Of a stretch of DNA of 64,000 bases, positions 6,848 through 17,300 are shown piece by piece. Origin of the DNA: CAJQQY01 sp045104975 (GTDB taxonomy: Bacteria > Bacteroidota > Bacteroidia > Chitinophagales > Saprospiraceae); the NCBI GenBank assembly GCA_045104975.1, contig JBGCCY010000180.1:5020-69019 (forward strand), written 5' to 3'. The notes beneath the pieces were generated by a model. That model searched no databases and had not been told where the DNA came from. It saw nothing but the letters and a program-made list of their open reading frames with translations. Made by a program: the position numbers and the translations under genes. Each line of letters starts with the position of its first letter. Position 1 is the first letter of the stretch.

Positions 6848-8692
6848 ATGATAGAATCAACCCATCCAATTACATTCATTAGTTATTCTCGCCGTCAATT
6901 ATATTTTGCTGAATCATTAGTACTTCATCTTCAAAAAGAAAATCATAATATTTGGTTTGATCTTCAACAATTACATGCTGGATCGGTATGGTCAGACCAG
7001 TTAAAAGATGGAGTTAAGAAAGCGAAGACATTGATTCTTATTGTGTCAAAAGCTTCGCTTGCTTCTGAATATGTGGAAGTGGAATGGAAAGGAGTAGCTG
7101 CCGAAGGAGGACAACTAGTACTAGCGATTTTCGAATCGGTAGAATTGCCTGAGGAATTATTTGGATTGCCAACATTTGATTTCCGAACAGATTTTGATGA
7201 AAATATTTCTGCACTTTCTTCTTACCTAAAAGGAGAGGGGGAACCACAATTTGATAAAATTTCCTCTTACAATCCTTTTAGTTGGTTTGGAAGAAAGTCT
7301 TCTTCTATTTTGAAGATTATGATGGCACAATTTGGCATACCAATTCTATTAATCCTAATATTTGTTTTGTATGAAGGATTCAATTCTTCTCCAGAAATAG
7401 ATACTGTTTTTCGGGATAGATTTATGGTGCTCGCAGGCTTGTCTCTACTCATGAGTTTCGGGTATGCGATTCCATTTCTTCGCCACAAGCTTAGCTATAA
7501 AAAAATAAAACGATCTGTACTTTATTCTATTTTACTCTTGTTGCCTTTCTTTTTTATCATAGTAAATAGTGTAGAATCAGATGACATTCCTAGGGCGATT
7601 TTCTTTTCTATGCCAGGAATCTTTTTGTCAATTTTAGTATTCAACCTTTATGTGTATTTAATTGTTCTTCGAAAGTCTATGAGTTTTCTAAGATGGATGC
7701 AGCCAGAGGATAGTCTGCAAAAACTTCGTCGGCGAGTACATCAACCGTTGATACCCAAAGAGGTTTTTGATATAGATATGGAATCTAATGCTAATGCTAA
7801 TGCTAATGCTAAATCTGTTCTTTATTCCATTCATCATGACGCTGCTGACAAACCCCTTGCCAAATGGATAACAAAGTATTTCAAAAAAGTAGGTCATCAA
7901 AAAGTAGCCATAACCAAGGATCCAGAACATCATATTGCCATCCTAAGCAATCGTAGTTCTATCGCATGGGTCAATAAAATCACTCAATCTTATGCAGGCA
8001 AATTAATCTTTGTGGTAGTATCTACTATTGAATTTTCGGATAGCCTTAAAGATACTGGACGGTATCAATGGGTGGATGCACGTGAAATGGAAAAGAGAGA
8101 TATTATTGGTCTAGCTAAAAGTCTTGGAGATAAAGCAGCTTGGAAGCGAGAGGCAGCTCTTGAAACTACCCCAGACAAAATTGATACTTTAAAAATGCCA
8201 TCAGGCATAAAACTATTCAGAAGTCTATTAGTAATATTTGGCATATATGTCTTAATTTTTGGAGTAGGAAATCTAATGCCTGGAGAAAAAATGGATGGTG
8301 TTATTATTGATAAATCCTACAATTCTTATCTTATTTTTGTAGGATTATTGTGTATGTGGATCGCGGCAAAAGGATTGATTCAAAGAAAAATTCCTTCCTT
8401 GATAATATATGGAATTACTTTACTAAACTTTATTCTTGTATGTTATTTTGGAGATATTATGTTGTATTTTAATCAATGGGGATTGCTTGTTATTACCATT
8501 CCTTTACTAATACTTTCAGCAATTGACGGACGGTATTGGTTAGCCACTTTTGCTAAGACCAACAGCGATGAAGTAGGAATGAACAAAAAAATAGTACAGT
8601 CTTATTGGAAGAGAAGAATTATTGTGATCACTATTTGGATTGTTCTTTTTTCAGGATTAGCCTATTGGGCATCAAATTTTCCAAATAAATAA
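6848..8692 (+). CDS. TIR-domain multi-pass membrane protein with a second, degenerate TIR-like domain
   Basis: 614 residues. Residues 5-130 form a bacterial TIR domain: ITFISYSRR, WFDLQQLHAGSVW, then LILIVSKASLASEYVEVEW, where E79 fits the NADase glutamate position. Helices follow at about 155-176, 192-211, 222-240 and 250-274. A second soluble domain at about 322-435 (SVLYSIHHDAADKPLAKWI, IAILSNRSSIAWV, LIFVVVSTIEF) follows the TIR strand order but lacks the glutamate region. More helices lie at about 457-475, 493-510, 516-560 and 589-608. The whole looks like a duplicated soluble-plus-membrane module. Bacterial TIR domains often cleave NAD+ or make cyclic ADP-ribose signals. No standard defence partner is adjacent, so role is unknown. 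Codons 313-320 contain four copies of AATGCT. Confidence 0.75.
   Translation: MIESTHPITFISYSRRQLYFAESLVLHLQKENHNIWFDLQQLHAGSVWSDQLKDGVKKAKTLILIVSKASLASEYVEVEWKGVAAEGGQLVLAIFESVELPEELFGLPTFDFRTDFDENISALSSYLKGEGEPQFDKISSYNPFSWFGRKSSSILKIMMAQFGIPILLILIFVLYEGFNSSPEIDTVFRDRFMVLAGLSLLMSFGYAIPFLRHKLSYKKIKRSVLYSILLLLPFFFIIVNSVESDDIPRAIFFSMPGIFLSILVFNLYVYLIVLRKSMSFLRWMQPEDSLQKLRRRVHQPLIPKEVFDIDMESNANANANAKSVLYSIHHDAADKPLAKWITKYFKKVGHQKVAITKDPEHHIAILSNRSSIAWVNKITQSYAGKLIFVVVSTIEFSDSLKDTGRYQWVDAREMEKRDIIGLAKSLGDKAAWKREAALETTPDKIDTLKMPSGIKLFRSLLVIFGIYVLIFGVGNLMPGEKMDGVIIDKSYNSYLIFVGLLCMWIAAKGLIQRKIPSLIIYGITLLNFILVCYFGDIMLYFNQWGLLVITIPLLILSAIDGRYWLATFAKTNSDEVGMNKKIVQSYWKRRIIVITIWIVLFSGLAYWASNFPNK
7787..7810 (+). 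repeat. Hexanucleotide repeat (AATGCT x4) inside the TIR gene
   Basis: Four perfect copies of AATGCT encode Asn-Ala repeats in the linker between the first membrane block and the second soluble domain. A six-base unit changes linker length without a frameshift. Confidence 0.85.
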
Positions 8693-8764
8693 TTAAATCT
8701 ATACTTTCAAAATTATCTTTGTTAGGATTGAATCGCTGGCTTTTGTTGACTGTTAAATAGTTAA

Positions 8765-9082
8765 AACGGTGGAGATATATTCTTTAAAAAATATATTCAA
8801 AATGCTGAACCTGTTCCTGATTTGGGTAGGACTAGAAAAAGGGCAAAACGTCCAAAGGTAAGAGAGGAAGAAACTGTTGAGGAAATAAGTATCATCTCCG
8901 CATCAAAAAGAAAGAAGTGTAATAATTTCCAAATACAACTTTCTAAAATTGATCAAAATAATTGGGAGTACGAAGGGGAAGTTATCAGCAATCGAAAATT
9001 AATTGAACCTGGGAATTATGATTTAATTATTAAATCTGATGGGACTGTAATTATTAAAATTAAGGTAGAAGAGGATAAATAA
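8765..9082 (+). pseudogene. Start-less small ORF, probably a 3' gene remnant
   Basis: The frame opens after TAA at 8762 and runs to TAA at 9080-9082. It encodes protein-like sequence from its first codons (DIFFKKYIQNAEPVPDLGRT, then a basic stretch, then SDGTVIIKIKVEEDK), but no ATG lies near the beginning. The only early candidate start is TTG at 8822, giving 86 residues. The missing start and immediate protein character suggest the 3' end of a larger lost gene. Alternatively TTG 8822 is used. I do not recognise a family. It follows the TIR gene in the same direction, with a strong terminator after it. Confidence 0.45.
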
Positions 9083-9099
9083 AGAATTGAAAAAAGATA

Positions 9100-9131
9100 T
9101 TATTCCCCATCTTTTTTAGGATGGGGAATAA
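9100..9131 (+). terminator. Terminator hairpin
   Basis: TTATTCCCCATC (9100-9111) pairs with GATGGGGAATAA (9120-9131) over an 8-base loop. It lies between the ORF ending at 9082 (+) and the converging gene ending at 9194 (-), so it may serve both. Confidence 0.8.
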
Positions 9132-9193
9132 ATAGTATAGTCTTTTTTTTAAACGTTCTAAATGTTTATGCGAATGAAATGTTTGGGTATACT

Positions 9194-10078
9194 CTACTTT
9201 GTTTTGTAAACCTGAAAAGTTCTGGACCATTGAACAGATTGATTGGGACTAATAAATATATTAAAAAATAACTCCGGACTAATCACATGTTTCCATCCCC
9301 AAAGATTCACCTTTTTGGTTTGAAAATTTCCAGTTTCACTTATTCCAACTTTATTTTTAAGATTGATTAATTCCCATGCTGCATCAACAGCATTCCTTCC
9401 CGACAAATAACTAAAGAAGAATTGTTCTTTGGGAGAACTATTAAATTTAATTTCGTTTTTTTCGATGTCAACTTTTTGTTCAGGATTAACTGTTTCCTCA
9501 AAAAGATGTGGCATCAATTGAAATGGAAATTTTAAGGAGTAATTACTTCCGATTGAATCATTATTGACTGCAATAAAACTGTGGACATATTCATCAGTAA
9601 TAATTTCTTTTTCACCTGTATTTTTGAGATCGTAATTGATGATAAAACTGTTTTCGTGTACTTCAATTTCTTTTTTTAAAAGATATGAATAACCATTTAG
9701 CGCTTTCGACTCACAAATAATTAATACTCGATTCTGTTCAGTAAAAACTTTAAAATTCGCAGGTTGAATCTGGTAATTTTTATTGAATAAATATTGATCA
9801 TCTTCTTTTTTTAATAATCCCACACCTATTTTGTGAAACCAATCACCTACTTTAATGTCATTAAAACCTAATGGAGTATTAAAACCGAATTCGTTATAAA
9901 ATCCTTTTCCAATAAAATTTTCATTTTCACTATCCGTTATTTCAATTCCTGATATTTGAACATTTTGAAATTTTACCGAAACAATTTTTCCAGTCCAATC
10001 GAATCGGGAAAAGTGGTAATTTTCAAGAGGAAGATCAATATGGATTTCCAGATTTTTGTTTTTTAATATATGTCCCAT
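9194..10078 (-). CDS. Galactose-mutarotase-like (aldose epimerase superfamily) protein
   Basis: A cytoplasmic protein of 294 residues with no signal peptide. It appears to be a beta-sandwich of the galactose mutarotase superfamily: FSRFDWTGKIVSVKFQNVQI at the start, GIGLL-like and GFNTPLGFNDIKVGDWFHKIG segments, and ITDEYVHSFIAVN where a catalytic or sugar-binding histidine would be expected. Mutarotases interconvert alpha and beta anomers of sugars, and some members bind sugar phosphates or act in polysaccharide metabolism. I see no sugar operon beside it. The fold assignment is moderate; the substrate is unknown. It is transcribed alone towards the terminator near 9115. Confidence 0.55.
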   Translation of the reverse strand: MGHILKNKNLEIHIDLPLENYHFSRFDWTGKIVSVKFQNVQISGIEITDSENENFIGKGFYNEFGFNTPLGFNDIKVGDWFHKIGVGLLKKEDDQYLFNKNYQIQPANFKVFTEQNRVLIICESKALNGYSYLLKKEIEVHENSFIINYDLKNTGEKEIITDEYVHSFIAVNNDSIGSNYSLKFPFQLMPHLFEETVNPEQKVDIEKNEIKFNSSPKEQFFFSYLSGRNAVDAAWELINLKNKVGISETGNFQTKKVNLWGWKHVISPELFFNIFISPNQSVQWSRTFQVYKTK

Positions 10079-10686
10079 AATCCTTTCTCCTTTATTTTAT
10101 AAATCGAAATATACATCAAATGTTTTATATTTAAATTCAAAAGAACCTTGTTTATTTTAAATGTAAAGGTATTGTTATTGATTTACAAGGAGGCTATTTT
10201 ACAATAAAAATTATCTTGATGTTTTTAGGACATAATTATCTTGAGTTAGATTTTAGGCTTATTTCCTCTAAACCAAAAAACATAAAAATACTTGGTCTAT
10301 TCTTTTTATTTCATTCGATTAAACTCTTGCCTTTTGTAGCATCTGCATCAACAAATCAAATTTTCGCAATAAAAGTTTCTTTTATCCTGTATTTTCTCTT
10401 AAGTCTTTGACTATCAGTAGTTTATCGCTTTATGCAATTTGTTCAATGTTAAATATGTGCTATAAATAATAGCCTACATGTAAGATAAGTGAAGATTATT
10501 ATGGAATAGATACAGCTCTAGAACTCTTAATTTTTCGCATCTTTGAAGAGATCTTTTGTGAAATTTCCTGCCTGATTTTAAACTAAAAAAAGACAGTTAA
10601 AAATTTAAAACAGGATTTTGAAAATTTTTCTGGCGTCGTGTTTTCTAACATTTTTTTTTCAATTATAAACCTTAAATTCAATCAAA
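10079..10686. other. Divergent intergenic region of about 600 bp
   Basis: AT-rich spacer between divergent genes. A 64-codon open frame at 10216-10410 has no recognisable protein character and no family resemblance, so I do not call it. No repeat, tRNA or clear promoter box was found. Confidence 0.4.
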
Positions 10687-11481
10687 ATGAAACGATTTAT
10701 TTCAATTCTTGTGATGGCATTTTTTTGCCTTATTTTTAGTGATAACCTCAATGCTCAAAATGATGACTATGGATATGTTGTCGTTGAATACATGAAAGTA
10801 AAACCTGGTATGTGGAAGGAATATCGTGAATGTGAAAAAGTTTGGAAAACCATTCATCAGGCAAGAGTAAAAGCAGGGTATATAACAGGTTGGCAACTCG
10901 AGCGGGTATTATTCCCTAGCGGTACGGATGCTGAATACGATTTTGTTGTAATTACTAATTATAAAAACTGGAAAGCAATAGGTGCCGAGGACCGTGGAAC
11001 GTATGCTTCTCTTTTCAAGGCATTGCCTGGAGATAAAAGGGAGATCGCTAATAAGGCTGTGGATTTCCGAGATCTAGTAAAAAAAGAAATATGGAGAGCA
11101 GAAGAAATGATATTTGCAAAAGATGATGCTAGGCCAAGATACGCAATCGAAAACTTCATGAGTATTCCAACAGGCGGTTGGGATAAATGGATGGAAATGG
11201 AGACAACATTTGCTAAACCATTTATCAAAAAAAGTATGGAGATGGGTAACCGAGCTGGTTGGCTAGTTGGGAATATGGTTCTTCCGAGAGGAGACGAATT
11301 TCCATATCAGGCTTCAACTATTGACTTTTACGACACTTGGGAAGATATGGGCAAAAGTGAAGGAAAAGCTTGGCAGGCTGTGTATGGTAATATGGATAAT
11401 GAACAAATCGGTAAACGAATTCAATCTTCTAGAACAATAGTAAAATCAGAAGTGCGGGAATTGATTGATTTTGTAAAATAG
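10687..11481 (+). CDS. Secreted ABM-like protein of unknown function
   Basis: 264 residues with a signal peptide cleaved near LNAQ (residue 24). The mature protein has two similar halves with the feel of dimeric alpha/beta barrels: YVVVEYMKVKPGMWKEYREC, then WKTIHQARVKAGYITGWQLE and YDFVVITNYKNWKAI; the second half has NFMSIPTGGWDKWMEMETTF and AGWLVGNMVLPRGDE. The style recalls the secreted protein at 5904-6608. Such proteins are frequent in marine Bacteroidota and have no assigned activity. It is monocistronic, with a strong terminator at 11545. Confidence 0.55.
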   Translation: MKRFISILVMAFFCLIFSDNLNAQNDDYGYVVVEYMKVKPGMWKEYRECEKVWKTIHQARVKAGYITGWQLERVLFPSGTDAEYDFVVITNYKNWKAIGAEDRGTYASLFKALPGDKREIANKAVDFRDLVKKEIWRAEEMIFAKDDARPRYAIENFMSIPTGGWDKWMEMETTFAKPFIKKSMEMGNRAGWLVGNMVLPRGDEFPYQASTIDFYDTWEDMGKSEGKAWQAVYGNMDNEQIGKRIQSSRTIVKSEVRELIDFVK

Positions 11482-11544
11482 TTGATTTAGAAATAGGAAC
11501 GAGTATTTTGTCTGAGTGATTAAAGAGAATAATACTAAATTGAA

Positions 11545-11576
11545 AGAGGGATAATTTGGATTCAAATTATCCCTCT
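11545..11576. terminator. Terminator hairpin
   Basis: AGAGGGATAATTTG (11545-11558) pairs with CAAATTATCCCTCT (11563-11576) with a 4-base loop. It lies after the gene ending at 11481 (+) and overlaps the last codons of the converging broken frame (stop at 11567-11569). Confidence 0.85.
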
Positions 11577-12067
11577 TCTATTAAATTTCTAATGATAGAA
11601 TAGAGCTCTTTTTCATAATTAAAATTCACTTTACTTCCACAATAAAAAATTCCAGGTGATCCTAGACTTTGAGATCTTAATTTTGTTCCAAAAAATATTA
11701 ACGGGTGAATTTTATTTTCTTAATCAATTATTTTTATTCTATGAGTAAAAATATTTTTACCAAAATCTTTATAACATGATCCATCAGCTGGTAATTTCTC
11801 TAACATCATTTTTACTTTTTCAATAAAAATGGAATCAGTTGATGATTTTACAACTTTACCTTCTATCGGATTTTTATCCATAATCGGAGAATAGGATACT
11901 TCAATTCTCTTGATTTTTTCAATTCCAAAATGGTCTATAACACTTTGGGAAAAAGCACCATTTGCTAAAAGTAAAAAAGCAAAGAGGAGATTTTTCAAAT
12001 TTAGATTTGATTTTTGTTGCAAAGAAATATAATAATTTTTAGTTATGTTTTGACAAGTAGACTTCAT
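11567..12067 (-). pseudogene. Small exported protein gene interrupted by an in-frame TAA
   Basis: The minus frame from 12067 encodes a protein with a hydrophobic export signal (LKNLLFAFLLLANGAFSQ) and ends after IFTHRIKIID at TAA 11720-11722. The same frame then continues without another stop for 50 codons (ENKIHPLIFFGTKLRSQSLG, later FNYEKELYSIIRNLIEEG) to TAA 11567-11569, just where a strong terminator sits. This continuous coding character across one stop suggests a nonsense mutation in a gene of about 165 codons. The signal suggests translation starts at a Met or near-cognate codon inside the given frame, which is unresolved. The family is unknown. The alternative is a normal 115-residue protein with a coincidental open 3' region. 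Confidence 0.55.
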
Positions 12068-12149
12068 TTTTCACAGAAATGGCTAAAAATATCTGATTAG
12101 AAAAGATTAGATTCACTCAACAAAATTTATCAAAACAAAACCTTTAGCC

Positions 12150-14255
12150 ATGAAAAAAATTATCCTATCCTTTTTCTTCCTCTTCATTTATTCTAATCTA
12201 GCTTTTTCAAATGGAGTTTGCATAGTTGACAATGATAATAATATTTATTTTGAAATGAAATCATCTCATCTTGATGTAAATATCAATAATCAAGTTGCTA
12301 CAATTGTTTCTACCCAAGTTTTTACAAATACAACAGGAATTGAAACACTAGTAAAATTTGGATACCCTTTAACTGAAACAGCAAGTGCAACTCAACTCCG
12401 TTGGCAAATTAATGGAGATTGGTTTTATGCAAGTTTTGCACCTACAGCTCAAGATACTATTCTGCCTGGTAGCGGAGGTGGTGGAGTTGGAGACATTTCC
12501 AATGCTCAAGAATATTTAGGAGAATTTCCACTTTACTTTAATTTAGAGCAACTTATTCCTCCTGGTTTGGAAATCACTTTTGAGTTAACTTATGTTGATC
12601 TTTTACCTTATGCATTTAACATTGTTACTTTTAGTCATGAAGGTGATTATAGTTTGATTCAATCTAATCCCTTGGAAACTTTTGAAATAAATTATCATTT
12701 AATTTCAAGTCGAACAATCGATTGGGTGGACTTAGTTGATCAACCTGATGAAGTAATTTCAAATACAGGAAATGAAGCTGATCTAACTTTTAGTAAAACT
12801 AATTTTTCACTTAATCAAGACATCATCATTGAATATCAATTAAATGCTTCTGAGTTGGGTTTATTTGATTTCAGCACATTTATACCAGATTCAATTTTAG
12901 CATGCGATAATCATGGAGAAGGTTTTTTTACACTTATTATTGAGCCTGATCCAAGTAATAATACTCAAACTATTGACAAGATTTTTACGCTGGTAATTGA
13001 CCGGTCTGGTAGTATGGGGGGAGATAAGATTATGCAAGCAAGAGAAGCTGCCACCTTTATTATCAATAATTTAAACATAGGTGATGAATTTAATATCGTT
13101 GATTTTAGCTCAGAAGTAACAAGCTTTCAACCGGATCATGTTCCCTTTAATTTAAATAATCAAAATGCAGCGCTTGCTTATATTCAAGGAATAGATGCGG
13201 GTGGCGGAACACATATTTTGGATGCTCTAGAAACATCGATTAGTCAATTTAGTGATAATGATCCAGATAAAGCAAGCATTATTCTTTTCTTCACAGATGG
13301 AATCGCTTCGAATTCTACAACAGATATTTTGCAAGGTGTATCCAATGCAATAACGATTAATAATGTGGAAGATTTGAGTATTTTTTCTTTTGGAATTGGG
13401 GATGATGTCAACAAACAATTATTGACACTTCTGGCAACTCAAAATAATGGATTTGCAGAATTTGTAGATAATCAAGCATTAGCTGAAGTTATTTCTCAAT
13501 TTTACTTGACGGTTCAAAATCCGGTTTTATTAAATACCACTATTACTTTTTCTCCAGAAGTAGTTATTGAGGCATACACTTAAGATTTACCTAACTTATT
13601 TAAAGGACAACAACTTATTTTGGTCGGAAGATATGAAGATGCTCAAATGGTAAATTTGACTTTGAGTGGAAATGCGTTTGGGGATCCAATCAGTTATGAT
13701 TATGCGATTAATTTATCTGATACATTGAATCCATCTTTGCAATTTTTGCCAAGGCTTTGGGCTAAGGAAAAAATGAATCATCTTTTTACCCAATTTTTAT
13801 CCGCAGGAAATGATACTTTGATAACGAATTCGATTAACGATAGTATTGTTGATATTAGTTTTTGCTATGGTGTGCTAAGCCCTCTGACAAGTTTTGATGA
13901 TAATGCATCAAATGGAGGAGGAGGAGGTTTGACTTCATTGAATAATGAATTCCAACTTTCACCTCTTGAGGATATTCAGTTGCTGCCAAGTTTTCCAAAT
14001 CCTTTTCAAGAAGCGGTAACTGTTCGTTTTTATTCACAAGACTTTTTTGGAAATAAACCAACTGTTATAAAAATATATGATGTCCAAGGAAGACTAATCA
14101 GAATTATTGAAAAATCAATTTTACCAAATGAATGGAATGAATTTTTATGGGATGGAAAAAATGCAACAAGCCAATCTGTTGAAAATGGTATTTACTTTAT
14201 TGTGATAGAAAATGGAGATAAAAAGTTGAGAAGTAAGGTGGTAAAAATGTCTTGA
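12150..14255 (+). pseudogene. VIT/VWA-domain T9SS-exported protein split by an in-frame TAA
   Basis: Codons 1-477 encode a signal peptide, a VIT (inter-alpha-trypsin inhibitor N-terminal) region at about 25-235, and a von Willebrand A domain at about 277-455 with the metal site DRSGSMGGDK. TAA at 13581-13583 follows VVIEAYT. The same frame continues with DLPNLFKGQQLILVGRYEDA, the piece that normally follows VWA in VIT-VWA proteins. It then runs to a C-terminal FlgD/T9SS-type sorting domain (SFPNPFQEAVTVRFY to KVVKMS). No frameshift exists; the single stop separates the halves. Unless suppressed, the product would lose its export signal. The family is of uncharacterised surface proteins, probably adhesive or calcium-binding. 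Confidence 0.8.
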
Positions 14256-14285
14256 TAGTTTTTTCACAAGTATCATAATTAAAAA

Positions 14286-14317
14286 GCCCTTCCAGTTTTA
14301 CAAAAAACTGGAAGGGC
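14286..14317. terminator. Bidirectional terminator hairpin
   Basis: GCCCTTCCAGTTTT pairs with AAAACTGGAAGGGC between 14286 and 14317. It lies between the converging genes ending at 14255 (+) and 14344 (-). Confidence 0.85.
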
Positions 14318-14343
14318 AATAATCCTATCAAAAACAAAATTAA

Positions 14344-17300
14344 TTATTCCACCTTCACAATTTTCCAAACTCCAAATCCACTCTCAGATTTCACTTCCAA
14401 CCAATAAATGCCAATTGGTATATTCGCTAAAGAAATTGTTTTCATATTTTCATTTTTCTCTAAAGATTTTTCCCAAACAATCATTCCTGAAGAGTTGACT
14501 AATCTCCAATTTTGATTTTGTCTATTTTCATTTCCAATAATATTTAATTGTTCAATTACTGGATTTGGAAATACTTTTACATTTTGAAAATCAGGAGAAA
14601 TGGTATTGGTGAAAATGGAAACTTCATAATTGACAAGACTATCACACCCGTTTTGTCCAATAAATAATTGAGTAAAACTAGTGTCTGAATTGACCAGCAC
14701 ACCTTCGTAAATTGAACCGACTTCTACTTGGACAGAAGTGTCCACCTCAATAGTTGGAATCACATCCACATAAACAAAATGTATACTATCATATTCAGCA
14801 AAAATAGTTTCGTTTATTAAAACCGTATCCATCAAATAGATTTCGTCTTGACAAACTTGAATATGTTCAACTGATGAAACAACCGGTTTTTGAATAGTAT
14901 GGAAAACAGTATTCGTAATAATCGGAGCATTAAAATCAAAATATATATAAGCCGTGTTTTCAATTACACTCCCAAATGGTACATCTGTTTTTGGAGAAAT
15001 AGAATACTCAATAAAACCTTGAGACTCGTCTAAATTCGTAGTGCTATCTGGCAGCTCAATAGTAGCATAAGTAATCTTTAATTCTCGGTCCGCATTTATT
15101 TCATAAAAATATTCATGACTACTGCTTCTCACATTTAGTGTAGCTAAATCCAAATGTTCTGAAATTGTATCTCGCAATACAACTAAGAAGGCCGTATCAT
15201 TTCCAGTATTTTGGAATCGAATGGTGTAGTCTAATTCCCAACTTCTTTCGATATTATTTTCGGCTCCTATTCCTGTAGGAATCGCTCGTTTATCATTTGG
15301 ATCGTAAGAACCAAAAAATGGGTTACAAGTTGATTCTGTAAATGGATTTCCATTTTCAGTTGGTAACCAATTCAGCACCACATTGTTAGCCAGATCATTA
15401 CAATTAGGAACCGTAACACTTGCTTCTTGCCCTGTTGGATTATTAGCAGTTTGGTTAGCTTCTAATCTTAACCCTTGTCCTTGAGTTGCATAACTCAATT
15501 GTTTAATTTCCATTATCCCCAATTGATAATCATCTGCCTCAAATAACATGACGATATCATCATTAATGATTTCTACTCGAAGTTCAGCTGGAATTGACAT
15601 TCCGCTTGAACCAATATTTTGTAAGGTAAAATAAATACTATCGTTGGTACAAAATCCATCAACAGTAATAATGGATCCATCCCAAAGGCTATCACCAGGA
15701 GGGCAAATATCATTTGGCAAAATTTGATAATTGATACATGGAGCGGTGAAAAGAGCAACACTATCACATGGCGTAAATACATCAAATGTTATTATTTCAC
15801 ATTCATTAAATGCTAAGGAACCAATTTCAATCAGAATAGAATCAGGAGAGATCATAATAAATGGATGCGAGCTACTTTCAAAAGTAAGCAACGGATCAAT
15901 CACCACTTCAAGTTGTATATCGTCTAAAGTTTCAATGCCATAATTACAAATTTCGATAGAAGAGGTATTCGTTTCACAAAGTCTAAATCTTCCATTGTTC
16001 GTAATTTCCCATTCCAAAAATCCACAATCTCCATTTGGTTGCATATAGAAATCAGTAACGATCGTATCTCCAATGGCAGACATAACTATCAAAGAATCTT
16101 CAAAACATGGTGTCCAATAATCGGATTTTGAAATAGCTGAAATGACCCACTCTCCAGAGTCAATTGGCATTCTATAATGTCCTAAAGAATCAGTTACAAC
16201 GGCAAGTTGATACGATGATTGTTCTGCTATAATAATCCAATCATCAATCAATACTTCACCTGCATCTTGCATACAATTAAGAATCGTATCTGCTACTAAA
16301 TCTCCTTCTAACCAATAAGGATGAATCGCAGTATTCTCTGTCCAGAATATTTTAAAACCGTCATTAAAAATAAAATCTTTATCACCATCATCATCCATGT
16401 CAATTAAGTTGGCAAGGTTGGCTAAAGGAGCAGGCGGCGCAATGGTTTGATAATTAAATTGACCAGAGTTATCTCTGTTTTCTATAAAGATTACGACTTC
16501 TTCATTTCCCCCAAATGGTATTCCATCTATAATATCTTTATCACCATCTAAATCTATATCCTCAATAATTAGTGTTGGATAAGATTGGTAACCACTTGGG
16601 ATATTAAGGAGATTAATTGAAGGAGTTGAAAATTGATCGGTGCCTGGAATTTTATAACAAATACCAATTTCAGTATTATTGTCAACTAGCGCTTTATAAA
16701 CAAGATCTTCTAATCCATCACCGTTCATATCATGCATTTCCAAGTCAATCGTAGCAGCTTGAGCTGGATAAATATAAAGATGACTTACGTCTGAAAAATC
16801 ACCTGTTCCATCATTTTTTAATAACATGATAGCATATTCCAATCCCGGTGCTAGGAAATTATTAGCGCTTAAAATAATATCGGTATCACCATCATTATCC
16901 ACATCGGTGGTGGTGGATACTATGTTTGCTGTGGTAATTTGTGAGTAAACTAATATCGGATCTGAATAGGTACCATTCCCATCTAAATTTTCCAATAAAA
17001 AGTAATCATTACTAGCATATTCATTGATTAATAAATCTAAATCATTATCACCGTCAGCATCAAGTACTTCCACTTTTTGAAATAATGTTTCTGTCAAAAA
17101 AATAGAATCAGAAAAACCATTAGTTGTTGGTTGATTCCAATAAACATAGGTTTTATTTCCGCTGGCAGTAGAAGAATTGGTGGAACTTATGATATCTTTA
17201 AATCCGTCTCCATTAAGATCTAAAACAAATCTATAACCCGTGGTATGTTGCCCATAAGAAACAGGATGAGAAGTATTATCAACATTGGGTGCTGCATTTT

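Noticed and set aside
6848..9082. Defence island around the TIR gene
   Set aside because: No nuclease, methylase, cyclase, STING, Argonaute or Sir2-type partner is adjacent. The neighbours are ordinary envelope genes.
10216..10410. 64-codon open frame in the 10.1-10.7 kb spacer
   Set aside because: No protein-like composition beyond A/T-driven hydrophobicity, no family resemblance and no promoter.
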